A DNA stretch of 64,000 nucleotides from Microbacterium oleivorans NBRC 103075. Its GTDB lineage: Bacteria; Actinomycetota; Actinomycetes; Actinomycetales; Microbacteriaceae. Below, in pieces: positions 49,586 through 59,428 of the stretch. The first letter of the stretch is position 1; each line of letters starts with the position of its first letter. The stretch is from the NCBI RefSeq assembly GCF_001552475.1, contig NZ_BCRG01000011.1, positions 62,001 to 126,000 on the forward strand, given 5' to 3'. The translations under genes were made by a program, and so were the position numbers. The notes below the pieces were generated by a model. The model was not told the DNA's origin and did not search any database. It was given only the letters and a program-made list of their open reading frames with translations.

Positions 49586-51115
49586 TCAGCGCTGGCGACG
49601 CTCGCGCACTCGCATGTTCGTGATGATCGGCGTGCCCTCGAAGCCGAAGATCTCGCGCAGGCGACGCTGGATGAACCGGCGGTAGCCCGGGTCGAGGAAC
49701 CCCGTCGTGAACAGCACGAATGTCGGCGGACGCGTCGACGCCTGCGTCCCGAACAGGATGCGGGGCTGCTTGCCGCCGCGGAGCGGATGCGGGTGCTCGG
49801 CGATGAGTTCGGCGAGGAACGCGTTGAACTTGCCGGTGGGGATGCGCTGATCCCACGACTCGAGCGCGGTCTCGAGCGCCGGGACGAGCTTCTCGAGGTG
49901 GCGTCCCGTGCGGGCCGACAGGTTGACGCGCGGCGCCCACGTGACATGTGCGAGATCCTGCTCGATCTCCCGCTCGAGGTAGCGGCGGCGATCGGCGTTG
50001 TCCATGTCGTCGTCGTTGAGGCGATCCCATTTGTTGAACGCGAGGACGAGCGCACGCCCCGATTCGAGGACCAGGTCGATGATGTTCAGGTCCTGCACGC
50101 TAATCGTCTCGGTGACATCGAGGACGACGACGGCGACCTCCGCCTTTTCGAGGGCGGCACTGGTGCGGAGCGATGCGTAGAAGTCCGCGCCCTGCTGGAG
50201 GTGCACACGACGACGGATGCCGGCGGTGTCGACGAGACGCCACAGCTTGCCGCCGAGCTCGACGACCTCGTCCACCGGGTCGCGCGTGGTGCCGGCGAGG
50301 TCGTTGACGACGACGCGCTCCTCCCCCGCGGCCTTGTTCAGGAGCGAGGACTTGCCGACGTTCGGGCGGCCGAGGATCGCGACCCGGCGGGGTCCGCCGA
50401 GCTCGTTCTTCGCCACTGCCGAGATTTCGGGCAGCACCTTCATGACCTCGTCGAGGAGGTCGGCGACGCCGCGACCGTGGATTGCCGACACCGGGTGCGG
50501 CTCGCCGAGACCCAGGTTCCAGAGCGCCGCAGCCTCGGGCTCGTGGCGGGCGTCGTCGATCTTGTTGGCGACGAGGAAGACCGGCTTGTCGGTCTTCCGG
50601 AGCATTCGAACGACCTGCTCGTCGGTCGCCGTGGCGCCCACCATGGCGTCGACGACGAACATTACGACGTCGCAGAGTTCGATCGCGATCTCGGCCTGCG
50701 CGGCGACGGAACGATCGATGCCCTTGGCGTCGTGCTCCCAGCCGCCGGTGTCGACGAGGGTGAACCGCCGGTCCATCCACTCGGCCTTGTAGCTCACACG
50801 GTCACGCGTCACACCGGGGGTGTCCTCGACGACGGCCTCACGGCGGCCGAGGATGCGGTTCACGAGCGCGGACTTGCCGACGTTCGGCCGTCCGACGATC
50901 GCCACCACGGGAAGGGCGGGCAGCAGCTCGACGACCTCGCCGCCGGCAGTGAAGCCGGCGAGGAGCTCATCGTCGTCCTCGTCCAGCTCGTAGTCGGCGA
51001 GCGACGCCCGGAGGGCGGCGGCGCGCTGTTCGGCGAGTTCCTCGTCGAGGTTGGCGAGCTTCTCCTCGATCCGGTCGGGGCCGGCTTCGTATTCGTAATC
51101 GTCTTCGGCGCTCAT
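49586..51115 (-). CDS. der: Ribosome biogenesis GTPase Der (EngA)
   Basis: The double-GTPase needed for 50S assembly, 509 residues. The first G domain has [12 protein letters not shown] (near residue 78), DTPGVTRD and NKID; the second has [12 protein letters not shown] (near residue 253), DLAGTTRDP and NKWD, followed by the KH-like domain. The N-terminal 65 residues are acidic ([12 protein letters not shown]), as in other actinobacteria. The ATG at 51115 overlaps the cmk stop (ATGA). It is the last gene of the rluB-tyrA-cmk-der group. Confidence 0.97.
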   Translation of the reverse strand: MSAEDDYEYEAGPDRIEEKLANLDEELAEQRAAALRASLADYELDEDDDELLAGFTAGGEVVELLPALPVVAIVGRPNVGKSALVNRILGRREAVVEDTPGVTRDRVSYKAEWMDRRFTLVDTGGWEHDAKGIDRSVAAQAEIAIELCDVVMFVVDAMVGATATDEQVVRMLRKTDKPVFLVANKIDDARHEPEAAALWNLGLGEPHPVSAIHGRGVADLLDEVMKVLPEISAVAKNELGGPRRVAILGRPNVGKSSLLNKAAGEERVVVNDLAGTTRDPVDEVVELGGKLWRLVDTAGIRRRVHLQQGADFYASLRTSAALEKAEVAVVVLDVTETISVQDLNIIDLVLESGRALVLAFNKWDRLNDDDMDNADRRRYLEREIEQDLAHVTWAPRVNLSARTGRHLEKLVPALETALESWDQRIPTGKFNAFLAELIAEHPHPLRGGKQPRILFGTQASTRPPTFVLFTTGFLDPGYRRFIQRRLREIFGFEGTPIITNMRVRERRQR

Positions 51116-51789
51116 CGCGAGCCTTCCGTTCCCGACCGCACGACGTCCATGACGGCGTCGACGGTCTGTGCGAAGTCCAGGTCGGTCGAGTCGACCACCG
51201 TCACGCCGGGGGCGGCGGTGAGGAAGTCGACGACCTGGGAGTCGGATGCGTCGCGCTTGTGCAGCGCGGCGGCGACAGCCGCGGCATCCTGTGAGGTCAA
51301 TTCGGCGCTGCGCCGGGCGGCGCGCACCTCGGGGGCGGCGGTCAGGAGGATCCGCACGAGAGCATCGGGGGCGACGACGGTGGTGATGTCGCGGCCCTCG
51401 ACGATGACACCGGGACGGCCGGACTCTGCCACCAGGCGGCGGAACAGCACGTTCACCTGCTCGCGGATGACCGGCACCCTCGCGACGCCGCTCACAGCCG
51501 AACTCACGTGCGGCTCGCGGATCGCGTCGGTGACGAAGGTCTCGCCGACGCGGACCCAGTATTCGTCGGGGTCGAGCGAGATGGCGTAGTCGAAGTCGCC
51601 GGCCGCGTCGACGACCGCGGCGGCGTCCGACGTGTCCGCGCCATGCTGGAGCACGTGCCACGCCAGAGCGCGGTACGCGGCACCGGTGTCGAGGTAGCCG
51701 TAGCGGAGTCGACGTGCGGCCTCTTTCGAGACGCTCGACTTGCCGCTCCCGGCCGGACCGTCGATGGCGATCGTGATCGGGTCAGTCAT
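51112..51789 (-). CDS. cmk: Cytidylate kinase
   Basis: It phosphorylates CMP and dCMP. The 225-residue protein has Walker [31 protein letters not shown] with the CMP-binding arginine and aspartate, and an AARRSAEL lid. It overlaps tyrA by 8 bases and der by 4 bases. Confidence 0.96.
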   Translation of the reverse strand: MTDPITIAIDGPAGSGKSSVSKEAARRLRYGYLDTGAAYRALAWHVLQHGADTSDAAAVVDAAGDFDYAISLDPDEYWVRVGETFVTDAIREPHVSSAVSGVARVPVIREQVNVLFRRLVAESGRPGVIVEGRDITTVVAPDALVRILLTAAPEVRAARRSAELTSQDAAAVAAALHKRDASDSQVVDFLTAAPGVTVVDSTDLDFAQTVDAVMDVVRSGTEGSR

Positions 51790-52897
51790 TGAGGCTCGCA
51801 ATCTTCCACCCGCGCGCCGCGAGACCGTCAGTGGCGACGGTGACGGCGGACGGGACGACACTGATCTCGCCGAGGCCGAACTGGGCTCCGGGCGAGTGCT
51901 CGAGACGGAAGTCCTCGACGTTGACCTCGAGCTCGCCGAGGTCGCCGAACAGGCGCCCCAATTGCCCGGGGGTGTCGTCGACCATGACGACCACCGTCTC
52001 GAATCGGCGGTTCTGACCGTGCTTGCCCGGGAGGCGTTCGACGCCTTCGTTGCCACGGCGGATGGTGTCGGCGACAGCGCGTCGCGCGCCAGGGGCGTCG
52101 GGATCGCGGAGCGCGCCGGCGACGGTGGTGAGGTCTGCCGCGAGGGCGTCGAGGACGTCGACGACGGGATCCGAATTGGCGCCGAGGATCTGAACCCACA
52201 GCTCCGGAGCGGATGCCGCGATGCGGGTCGTGTCGCGGACTCCCTGCCCCGCAAGCCGCAGCGAGGCGTCCTCAGCCCCGACGAAACGGCCGGCGAGAAG
52301 GGATGCTACGAGCTGCGGCACGTGGGAAACCAGAGCGACGGAGCGGTCGTGCTCCTCGGGCGTCATCTCGACGAGGCTCGCACCGAGGTCGAGCGCGAGG
52401 CCCTCGACGACGGCGAGATCGCGCGCAGACGTCTCCTCGTCGCGGCAGATGACCCACGGGCGACCGAAGAAGATGTCGGCTCGGGCGGAGATGGCGCCAC
52501 CGCGCTCACGGCCGGCCATCGGGTGCGACCCGATGTAGCGGGAGAGGTCGACGCCGCGCTCGCGGAGCGCGAGGAGCGGGTCGAGCTTGACGCTCGCCAC
52601 GTCGGTGACGACCGCGTCGGGAAAGGCGGTGAGCTCGCGCTCGATGACATCGGCGGTCACATCCGGCGGCACAGCGACGACGACGAGGCCGGGTCGGTCC
52701 TCATCGCGCGCGGCGCGCCCCGCGCCGTAGTCGACCGCGAGACGAAGCTGCGCGGGTGATGCGTCGGCGAGGACGACGTCGACGCCGAGGGCCCGCAACG
52801 CATGCCCGATGCTCGAGCCGAGCAGACCGGCGCCGACGATGCGGACGAGGCCGCTCGTGCGGACGGCGCGGGCGCGCGCGTCGATGGCGTCGGTCAC
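51782..52897 (-). CDS. tyrA: Prephenate dehydrogenase with C-terminal ACT-like domain
   Basis: It oxidises prephenate to 4-hydroxyphenylpyruvate for tyrosine. The Rossmann loop [11 protein letters not shown] is at residues 21-31, the catalytic histidine in GSHPMAGRE near residue 125, and HVPQLVAS follows. The last 80 residues ([22 protein letters not shown]) form an ACT-like fold that may bind tyrosine. The GTG start overlaps the rluB stop. In M. tuberculosis this gene is not between rluB and cmk. Confidence 0.95.
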   Translation of the reverse strand: MTDAIDARARAVRTSGLVRIVGAGLLGSSIGHALRALGVDVVLADASPAQLRLAVDYGAGRAARDEDRPGLVVVAVPPDVTADVIERELTAFPDAVVTDVASVKLDPLLALRERGVDLSRYIGSHPMAGRERGGAISARADIFFGRPWVICRDEETSARDLAVVEGLALDLGASLVEMTPEEHDRSVALVSHVPQLVASLLAGRFVGAEDASLRLAGQGVRDTTRIAASAPELWVQILGANSDPVVDVLDALAADLTTVAGALRDPDAPGARRAVADTIRRGNEGVERLPGKHGQNRRFETVVVMVDDTPGQLGRLFGDLGELEVNVEDFRLEHSPGAQFGLGEISVVPSAVTVATDGLAARGWKIASLND

Positions 52898-53676
52898 AAC
52901 TGCTCCTGAGTGGGGTCCCCGGGCGGGGTGTCCGCCTGGCGCGCGAGAGTCAACAGCGCACCACGCTCCACTGTAGTCAATTCGCGTGCCCGGCCCGCTG
53001 GGAGCGTGCCCAGGTGCAGCGGCCCGAACTGGCGTCGCACCAGCTCTTCGACGGGATGACCGACCGCGGCCATCATGCGTCGAACGATCCGGTTCCGCCC
53101 CGAGTGAAGAGTGAGCTCGACGAGGCTCGTGTCGCCGCTCGCGTCGAGCAGTCGGGCCTTGTCAGCCGCGATCGGGCCGTCCTCGAGCTCGATGCCTTTC
53201 GTGAGCTGGGCGATCGTCTGCGGCAGCACGCGCCCCGAGACCTTCGCGATGTAGACCTTCGTCACGCCGAACGACGGGTGCGCGAGAACGTGCGCGAGCT
53301 CGCCGTCGTTGGTGAGGACGAGGAGGCCGCTCGTCTCGGCATCCAACCGCCCCACGTTGTAGAGGCGCTCGGGCCAGTCCGCGGTGAAGCGGCGCAGATC
53401 GGGGCGACCCTGGTCGTCCTTCATGGAGGAGACGACGCCGGTGGGCTTGTTGAGCACGACGTACCGCTTGCTCGTGTCGAGCTGGATCGCGGTGCCGTCG
53501 ACGTCGACCTGGTCCGTCTCCGGGTTGATCCGCGAGCCGAGCTCGGTCACCACGACGCCGTTGACCCGCACGCGTCCCTCGACGATGTACTGCTCGCAGA
53601 CGCGGCGAGAGGCGACACCCGCGTTCGCGAGGATCTTTTGCAGGCGGACGCGATTCTCGTCGGACTGGTCGTTCAT
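52894..53676 (-). CDS. rluB: Ribosomal large-subunit pseudouridine synthase B
   Basis: A 260-residue enzyme with an N-terminal S4 domain (ILANAGVASRRVCEQ) and the catalytic motif GRLDAETSGLLVLTND around residue 117. It makes pseudouridine in 23S rRNA. ATGA overlap with scpB. Confidence 0.95.
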   Translation of the reverse strand: MNDQSDENRVRLQKILANAGVASRRVCEQYIVEGRVRVNGVVVTELGSRINPETDQVDVDGTAIQLDTSKRYVVLNKPTGVVSSMKDDQGRPDLRRFTADWPERLYNVGRLDAETSGLLVLTNDGELAHVLAHPSFGVTKVYIAKVSGRVLPQTIAQLTKGIELEDGPIAADKARLLDASGDTSLVELTLHSGRNRIVRRMMAAVGHPVEELVRRQFGPLHLGTLPAGRARELTTVERGALLTLARQADTPPGDPTQEQL

Positions 53677-54278
53677 CGGATGGTCTCTCCTTCGAATCCC
53701 GCGGAGCCGTCATCCAGCAGCGGGGAGATGGGGGGCAGCTCGTCGAGGGAGTTGATCCCCAGATGTCCGAGCAGCGCGTCGGTGGTGCGGTAGTTGATGG
53801 CCCCGGTCTCGGGGTCGGTGAAGGCTTCGGTGATGAGACCGCGAGCGAGGAGGGTGCGGACGACGGAGTCGACGTTCACGGCGCGGATCGACGCGACCTG
53901 GCTCCGCGAGACGGGCTGCTTGTAGGCGATGACGGCGAGGGTCTCGAGTGCGGCCTGCGACAGCCGCGACGGCGCCTGCCCGTTGACGAACTCGGCGACC
54001 AGGTCGTCGTGCTCGTCCCGCACATAGAAGCGCCATCCCCCGCCCACCTCGCGCAGCTCGAAGCCGCGGCGGGGCCCGGAGCGTTCCCCGTCGTAGTCGG
54101 CGACGAGTTCGTCGACGGCGCGGCGGACGGCGGCGACGGGCGCACCGACGGCGGCGGCGAGGGAGACGAGACTCTGCGGCTCGTCGATGATCATGAGGAT
54201 CGCCTCGAGGCGGCGGGCGATGTCGCCGGGCTGCTGTGAGCGGGGCGGCGCCTCGGTCTCGGTCGCGTCATCGGTCAT
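53673..54278 (-). CDS. scpB: Segregation and condensation protein B
   Basis: A 201-residue winged-helix protein (ARRLEAILMIIDEPQSL, QAALETLAVIAYKQPVSRSQVASIRAVNVDSVVRTLLARGLI). With ScpA and SMC it compacts the chromosome. It overlaps scpA by 11 bases. Confidence 0.95.
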   Translation of the reverse strand: MTDDATETEAPPRSQQPGDIARRLEAILMIIDEPQSLVSLAAAVGAPVAAVRRAVDELVADYDGERSGPRRGFELREVGGGWRFYVRDEHDDLVAEFVNGQAPSRLSQAALETLAVIAYKQPVSRSQVASIRAVNVDSVVRTLLARGLITEAFTDPETGAINYRTTDALLGHLGINSLDELPPISPLLDDGSAGFEGETIR

Positions 54279-55122
54279 AGTCGGCTCCCAGTGTGGCGAG
54301 GTTCTCTTCGGACCACCGATCGGCTGTCCAGCGCAGCGTCAACTCGCCGAGCGGCTCCAGCTGCTCGAACGAGAGCGCCGCGTGGCGGTACAGCTCCAGT
54401 ACGGCGATGAAGCGCGCCACGACGACTCCGGTCTGCGTGACGCCGGCGACGAGCTCACGGAAGTTGAGCTGGCCGGCATCCCGCAACAGCGTGACGACGA
54501 TCGCCGCTTGCTCCCGGATCGAGACGAGGGGTGCATGGAGGTGGTCCAGCCCGACGTGCGGGATCTCCTTCGGCGCGAAAGCGAGCATTGCGATGGCCGC
54601 GAAATCGTCGGGCGACAGCGTCCAGACGAGCTCGGGGACAGCCCGGCGATGCTTCTCGTCGAGGCGCACGGCCCGGGTGTGACGCTTGCCCTCCCGGTCA
54701 AGGCAACGCGCGAACCACGCCGACACCTCCTTGAACGCCCGGTACTGCAACAGGCGAGCGAACAGCAGGTCGCGGGCCTCGAGCAGGGCGACGGACTCGG
54801 CATCCACCAGCTCGCCCTGCGGGAGGAGCCCGGCGACCTTCATGTCGAGCAGCGTGGCCGCGACGACGAGGAACTCGGATGCCTGGTCGAGGTCGGCGTC
54901 GTCGTCGAGCCCTTTGAGGTAGGAGATGAACTCATCGGTCACTTTGCTGAGCGAGACCTCGGTGATGTCGAGTTCGTGCTTCGAGATGAGGGTCAGCAGC
55001 AGATCGAACGGGCCGTCGAAGTTGCCCAGCGAAACGCGGAAACGATCGCCCGCGGCCTCGGTCGTCTCGGCCTGGGAAGGCGCAGCGGCGGCGTCGGGGC
55101 CTTCGTCAGGCGACGGCGCCAC
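54268..55122 (-). CDS. scpA: Segregation and condensation protein A
   Basis: The kleisin of the SMC complex, 284 residues. N-terminal FDGPFDLLLTLISKHELDI is the SMC-binding part; the C-terminal winged helix follows. GTG start; overlaps the parA gene by 17 bases. Confidence 0.95.
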   Translation of the reverse strand: MAPSPDEGPDAAAAPSQAETTEAAGDRFRVSLGNFDGPFDLLLTLISKHELDITEVSLSKVTDEFISYLKGLDDDADLDQASEFLVVAATLLDMKVAGLLPQGELVDAESVALLEARDLLFARLLQYRAFKEVSAWFARCLDREGKRHTRAVRLDEKHRRAVPELVWTLSPDDFAAIAMLAFAPKEIPHVGLDHLHAPLVSIREQAAIVVTLLRDAGQLNFRELVAGVTQTGVVVARFIAVLELYRHAALSFEQLEPLGELTLRWTADRWSEENLATLGADYDR

Positions 55123-55996
55123 GGGAGACCAGCTCCCGCGCGAGGCGCAGGTACGCCTGAGCGGCGGAGTGCTCGGGAGCGAACTTGGTGATCGGCACTC
55201 CGGCGACGGAGGCGTCGGGGAACTTCACCGTGCGGCCGATGACCGTCTCGAGCACGTCGTCACCGAAGGCGTCGACCACGCGCTCCAGGACCTCGCGCGA
55301 GTGGAGCGTACGCGGGTCGTACATCGTTGCGAGCACGCCATCGAGCGTGATCGCCGGGTTGAGTCGGTCGCGCACCTTGTCGATGGTCTCGATAAGAAGC
55401 GCCACGCCACGGAGGGCGAAGAACTCGCATTCGAGCGGGATGAGGACGCCGTGGCTCGCGGTGAGCGCGTTGACGGTGAGGAGCCCCAGCGAGGGCTGGC
55501 AGTCGATCAGGATGACGTCGTAGTCACCGGCGACCTTGCGGAGCACACGGGCGAGGATCGTCTCGCGGGCGACTTCGTTGACGAGGTGCACCTCGGCGGC
55601 GGACAGGTCGATGTTGGCCGGGAGGATGTCGAGGCCGTCGACCGAGGTCGAGACGATGACCTCGTTCGGGTCGCGCTTCGGGTCGAGGAGCAGGTCGTAG
55701 ATCGTCGCCGACTCGTGCGTCTGAACGCCGAGACCGGCAGACAGTGCGCCCTGCGGATCGAAGTCGACCGCCAGCACGCGACGCCCGTACGAGGCGAGCG
55801 CGGCCGCCAGATTGATGGTCGTCGTCGTCTTACCGACGCCACCCTTCTGGTTGCAGAGCGAGATGATGCGCGCCGGACCGTGTCCGTCGAGCTTCGACGG
55901 GGTCGCGAAGCCGTGGTAGGGACGACCCGTCGGCCCCATCGGGGTGTCGGTCGTCACCGCCGAATCGCCGTCCGCCGTGCTCCGCTTGCTCGCCAC
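55106..55996 (-). CDS. parA: ParA-family ATPase of the scp cluster
   Basis: A 296-residue ParA/Soj ATPase with KGGVGKTTT near residue 51, AVDFDPQGALSAG and LIDCQPSLG. Its N-terminus extends about 40 residues. The orthologue stands ahead of scpA in mycobacteria (Rv1708). It lacks a ParB partner here, so it is not the main parAB locus. The GTG at 55996 follows a GGGAGA site. Confidence 0.93.
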   Translation of the reverse strand: MASKRSTADGDSAVTTDTPMGPTGRPYHGFATPSKLDGHGPARIISLCNQKGGVGKTTTTINLAAALASYGRRVLAVDFDPQGALSAGLGVQTHESATIYDLLLDPKRDPNEVIVSTSVDGLDILPANIDLSAAEVHLVNEVARETILARVLRKVAGDYDVILIDCQPSLGLLTVNALTASHGVLIPLECEFFALRGVALLIETIDKVRDRLNPAITLDGVLATMYDPRTLHSREVLERVVDAFGDDVLETVIGRTVKFPDASVAGVPITKFAPEHSAAQAYLRLARELVSRGAVA

Positions 55997-56025
55997 TGAT
56001 CTCCCGCCTTCGCCGTGCTCACCCG

Positions 56026-56031
56026 AGTCTA
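56026..56031 (-). promoter_or_regulatory. -10 box of the parA-scpAB-rluB-tyrA-cmk-der operon
   Basis: TAGACT on the minus strand lies about 30 bp before the parA GTG, inside the 89-bp gap to xerD. Confidence 0.55.
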
Positions 56032-56085
56032 GTCATCCCGCCGGGAGACGCCGTGGAGCGACTCCCCCGCAGACGGGGCTCGAGG

Positions 56086-57009
56086 TCATCTTGCCCGCGG
56101 ATGCGACGTGAGATAGACGTCGCGGAGGGCGTCGACGGTCACGTGCGTGTAGATCTGCGTCGTCGCGACGGAGGCATGTCCGAGGAGTTCCTGCACGACG
56201 CGGACATCGGCGCCGCCCTGCAGCAGGTGGGTCGCGAAGGAGTGGCGGAGCGTGTGGGGAGACACGTGCGCCGTGATGCCCGCCCGCTCGGCGGCCTGCT
56301 GGATCACGAGCCACGCGCTCTGGCGCGACAGGGGCGCGCCCCGTGCACCGAGGAAAGCTCGCGGCGTCGCGCGCCCCCGGCGGGAGAGCTCCGGGCGTGC
56401 GCGTGTCAGGTAGGCATCGACCGAGGCCCGGGCGTAGGACCCGACGGGAACGATCCGCTCTTTCGACCCTTTTCCCCGCACGCGCAGCACATCGCCGTGC
56501 ATGAGGTCGTCGACGTCGAGGTCGATGATCTCCGACACGCGCGCGCCGGTCGCGTAAAGGAGTTCCAGAAGGGCGCGGTCGCGGAGTCCGATCAATTCTG
56601 CGGGCGCCGCATCCGCGGGGGCGGGGCCAGCGGCATCCAGCAAGCGGACGACGTCATCGACGGGCAACGCCTTCGGCAGACGCATTGGCGCCTTGGGCGG
56701 ACGGAGCTTCGTCGTCGGGTCATCGGTGACGATGCCCTCGCGCGCCAGGAACCGATGGAAGCTGCGAATCGCCGACTGCAGCCGCGCCAACGATGTCGAG
56801 GCCGGGGGCGGATCGGATGCCGCGCGTTCCGCCGCGAACGTCGTGACGAGCTCCCCCGTCACGGCCTCAGTGTCCTCGACACCGCGCTCGCTCAACCAGG
56901 TGAGGTATCCGGAGAGGTCACGCCGGTACGCCGACACGGTGTGCGCCGACAGGCCGCGCTCGATCGTGATGTGCCGGAGGAACGCGTCGACGGCGCGAGC
57001 GAGCCTCAT
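56086..57009 (-). CDS. xerD: Tyrosine recombinase XerD
   Basis: It resolves chromosome dimers at dif. The catalytic residues are all present in the 307-residue protein: arginine in ATGARVSEI, lysine in [19 protein letters not shown] with H and R, GH in ELLGHASV and the nucleophile tyrosine in TQIYTHV. It begins 6 bases after the NUDIX gene. Confidence 0.93.
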   Translation of the reverse strand: MRLARAVDAFLRHITIERGLSAHTVSAYRRDLSGYLTWLSERGVEDTEAVTGELVTTFAAERAASDPPPASTSLARLQSAIRSFHRFLAREGIVTDDPTTKLRPPKAPMRLPKALPVDDVVRLLDAAGPAPADAAPAELIGLRDRALLELLYATGARVSEIIDLDVDDLMHGDVLRVRGKGSKERIVPVGSYARASVDAYLTRARPELSRRGRATPRAFLGARGAPLSRQSAWLVIQQAAERAGITAHVSPHTLRHSFATHLLQGGADVRVVQELLGHASVATTQIYTHVTVDALRDVYLTSHPRAR

Positions 57010-57015
57010 GCAGCC

Positions 57016-57666
57016 TCAGCCCTGCGGTCGGTCCGCGCCCACGGGACGCGAACGCCCCGGCCACGGTGCATCCGCGGCGCCGAGCGTCGTCCACTCCCGT
57101 GAACGCCCGGCCGACGCGGCAAGAGCGGCGATGACGAGCGACGGGTTCTGCAGCTTTCGAGCGAGGACCGCGTCCACGACCTCGTCGAGGTCGACCCAGC
57201 GCACCTCGATGTCAGCCTCTTCCTCCGTGCGAGCGAACGCCTCCGGTGCCGCGGAGAGACTGCGCGCGAGATAGATGCGGATCGCCTCGTCACTGCCACC
57301 GGGGCTCGTGAAGAAGTCCGAGAGCACATCCCAGCGCTCCGCGGTCAGATCCGCCTCTTCGGCCAGCTCGCGCTTCGCCGCTTCGAGCGGGTCCTCCCCC
57401 GGCACGTCCAGGAGACCGGCGGGGATCTCCCACTCGCGGAAGCCGACAGGGTGACGGTACTGACGGATGAGGAGAACGCGCCCCTCGTCATCGAGCGCCA
57501 GAACGGCGACCGCGCCGGAGTGGTCGACGTACTCCCGCACGATCGATCCGTCGCCGTAGACGAACGCGTCGCGGCGGAGGTTCCAGACGTGCCCTTCGAA
57601 GACCGTCTCGGTCTGGGTCACCTCGACGGTGACGGCGTCGTCCTGGAGGGGCGCGGCATCCGTCAT
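57016..57666 (-). CDS. NUDIX hydrolase, ADP-ribose pyrophosphatase-like
   Basis: It probably splits ADP-ribose. The NUDIX box is GEDPLEAAKRELAEEADL, with the usual last glycine replaced by aspartate. The family N-terminus and the GGSDEAIRIYLAR substrate region match Rv1700. It lies between pyrG and xerD with 3- and 6-base gaps, so it is in one operon. Confidence 0.92.
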   Translation of the reverse strand: MTDAAPLQDDAVTVEVTQTETVFEGHVWNLRRDAFVYGDGSIVREYVDHSGAVAVLALDDEGRVLLIRQYRHPVGFREWEIPAGLLDVPGEDPLEAAKRELAEEADLTAERWDVLSDFFTSPGGSDEAIRIYLARSLSAAPEAFARTEEEADIEVRWVDLDEVVDAVLARKLQNPSLVIAALAASAGRSREWTTLGAADAPWPGRSRPVGADRPQG

Positions 57667-57669
57667 GCG

Positions 57670-59370
57670 TCAGTCCTCGTTCTCGACGTCGAACAGCTCG
57701 CTCGCGCGGTGGCGGTCGAGCGCTGCCGCGATGAGACCGCGGAACAGCGGGTTCGCCTCGGTCGGGCGCGAGCGGAGCTCGGGGTGCGCCTGGGTCGCGA
57801 TGTAGTACGGGTGGACGTCGCGGGGCAGCTCGACGTACTCGACGAGGTCGAGGTCGGGGTTCAGGCCCGAGAACCAGAGGCCCGCATCCGCGATCTGCTG
57901 GCGGTACGTGTTGTTGACCTCGTAGCGGTGCCGGTGACGCTCGGTCGCACGGTCCGAGCCGTACAGCTCGGCCGCGAGCGATCCTTCGGCCAGCGCGGCC
58001 TCGTACAGGCCCAGACGCATCGTGCCGCCCATGTCGCCGCGGTCGAGGATGTCGACCTGCTCCGCCATGGTCGCGATGACCGGGTGCGTCGTGTCGGGAT
58101 CGAACTCGCTCGACGAGGCGTCCTCGATGCCCGCGACATGGCGGGCGTACTCGATGACCATGCACTGCAGGCCGAGGCAGATCCCGAGGGTGGGCAGCCC
58201 CTGCTCGCGGGCGAACTTCAGCGCGCCGAGCTTGCCCTCGATGCCGCGGATGCCGAAGCCGCCGGGGATCACGATCCCATCGACGGCCGAGAGCGCCTTC
58301 GCGGCGCCCTCCGGCGTCTCGCAGAGATCGGAGGGGATCCAGACGATCTGAACCTTCGTCTCCTGGGCGAAACCGCCGGCCTTCAGCGCCTCGGTCACCG
58401 ACAGGTACGCGTCGGGCAGGTCGATGTACTTGCCGACGAGGCCGACGGTGACCTCGTGCTTGGGGTTGTGGACGGCGTTGAGGACCTTGTTCCATCGGGT
58501 CCAGTCGATGTCGCCCGCCTTGGCGTCGAGGCCCAGGCGGCGCACGATGTACGCGTCGAGTCCCTGATCGCTGAGCGTCGAGGGGATGTCGTAGATGCTC
58601 GGCAGGTCGACGGTGTTGATGACCGCGTCCTCGTCGACGTCACACATGAGCGCGATCTTGCGCTTGTTGGACTCCGTCACGGGACGGTCGCTGCGGAGGA
58701 CGAGCGCGTCGGGCTGGATGCCGATGGAGCGGAGCGTGGCGACCGAGTGCTGCGTGGGCTTGGTCTTCTGCTCGCCCGACGCGCCCATGAAGGGCACGAG
58801 CGAGACGTGCACGAAGAAGACGTTGTCGCGGCCCAATTCGTGGCGGATCTGCCGTGCCGATTCGATGAACGGCTGCGACTCGATATCACCGACCGTGCCG
58901 CCGACCTCGGTGATGATCACGTCGGGACGCGGCTCCTCGCTCGCCTGCAGGCGCATCCGGCGCTTGATCTCATCGGAGATGTGCGGGATCACCTGGACCG
59001 TGTCGCCGAGGTACTCGCCGCGACGCTCCTTGGCGATGACCTCGGAGTAGATCTGGCCCGTCGTGACGTTCGCCGCCTGGCTCAGCTCGATGTCGAGGAA
59101 GCGCTCGTAGTGGCCGATGTCGAGGTCGGTCTCTGCACCGTCGTCGGTGACGAAGACCTCGCCGTGCTGGAACGGGTTCATCGTTCCCGGATCGACGTTC
59201 AGATACGGGTCGAGCTTCTGCATGACGACGCGGAGGCCGCGTGCGGTGAGAAGGTTACCGAGACTGGCGGCGGTGAGGCCCTTGCCGAGAGACGAAACGA
59301 CACCACCCGTCACGAAGATGTGCTTGGTGATGTCGTTGTTTTTGCGTCCCGCGCCCGAAGAGTCCGTCAC
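57670..59370 (-). CDS. pyrG: CTP synthase
   Basis: It converts UTP to CTP using glutamine. The 566-residue protein has the synthase domain ([20 protein letters not shown] at the start, [30 protein letters not shown]) and the glutamine amidotransferase domain with its cysteine in GICLGLQ near residue 393. A GTG start at 59370 lies 8 bases after a TAGAGT box, so the mRNA is probably leaderless. Confidence 0.97.
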   Translation of the reverse strand: MTDSSGAGRKNNDITKHIFVTGGVVSSLGKGLTAASLGNLLTARGLRVVMQKLDPYLNVDPGTMNPFQHGEVFVTDDGAETDLDIGHYERFLDIELSQAANVTTGQIYSEVIAKERRGEYLGDTVQVIPHISDEIKRRMRLQASEEPRPDVIITEVGGTVGDIESQPFIESARQIRHELGRDNVFFVHVSLVPFMGASGEQKTKPTQHSVATLRSIGIQPDALVLRSDRPVTESNKRKIALMCDVDEDAVINTVDLPSIYDIPSTLSDQGLDAYIVRRLGLDAKAGDIDWTRWNKVLNAVHNPKHEVTVGLVGKYIDLPDAYLSVTEALKAGGFAQETKVQIVWIPSDLCETPEGAAKALSAVDGIVIPGGFGIRGIEGKLGALKFAREQGLPTLGICLGLQCMVIEYARHVAGIEDASSSEFDPDTTHPVIATMAEQVDILDRGDMGGTMRLGLYEAALAEGSLAAELYGSDRATERHRHRYEVNNTYRQQIADAGLWFSGLNPDLDLVEYVELPRDVHPYYIATQAHPELRSRPTEANPLFRGLIAAALDRHRASELFDVENED

Positions 59371-59378
59371 GGGCTTTC

Positions 59379-59384
59379 ACTCTA
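59379..59384 (-). promoter_or_regulatory. -10 box of pyrG, leaderless type
   Basis: TAGAGT on the minus strand is 8 bases before the GTG start of pyrG. Confidence 0.55.
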
Positions 59385-59428
59385 TCAGCCCTCTCGCGTG
59401 CCCGGTCCGGCCCCCGCCCGAGTGTCGC

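Noticed and set aside
55106..55996. Chromosomal parAB origin-partition locus
   Set aside because: No ParB gene or parS-like palindrome is near; the gene belongs to the conserved scpA/scpB cluster instead.
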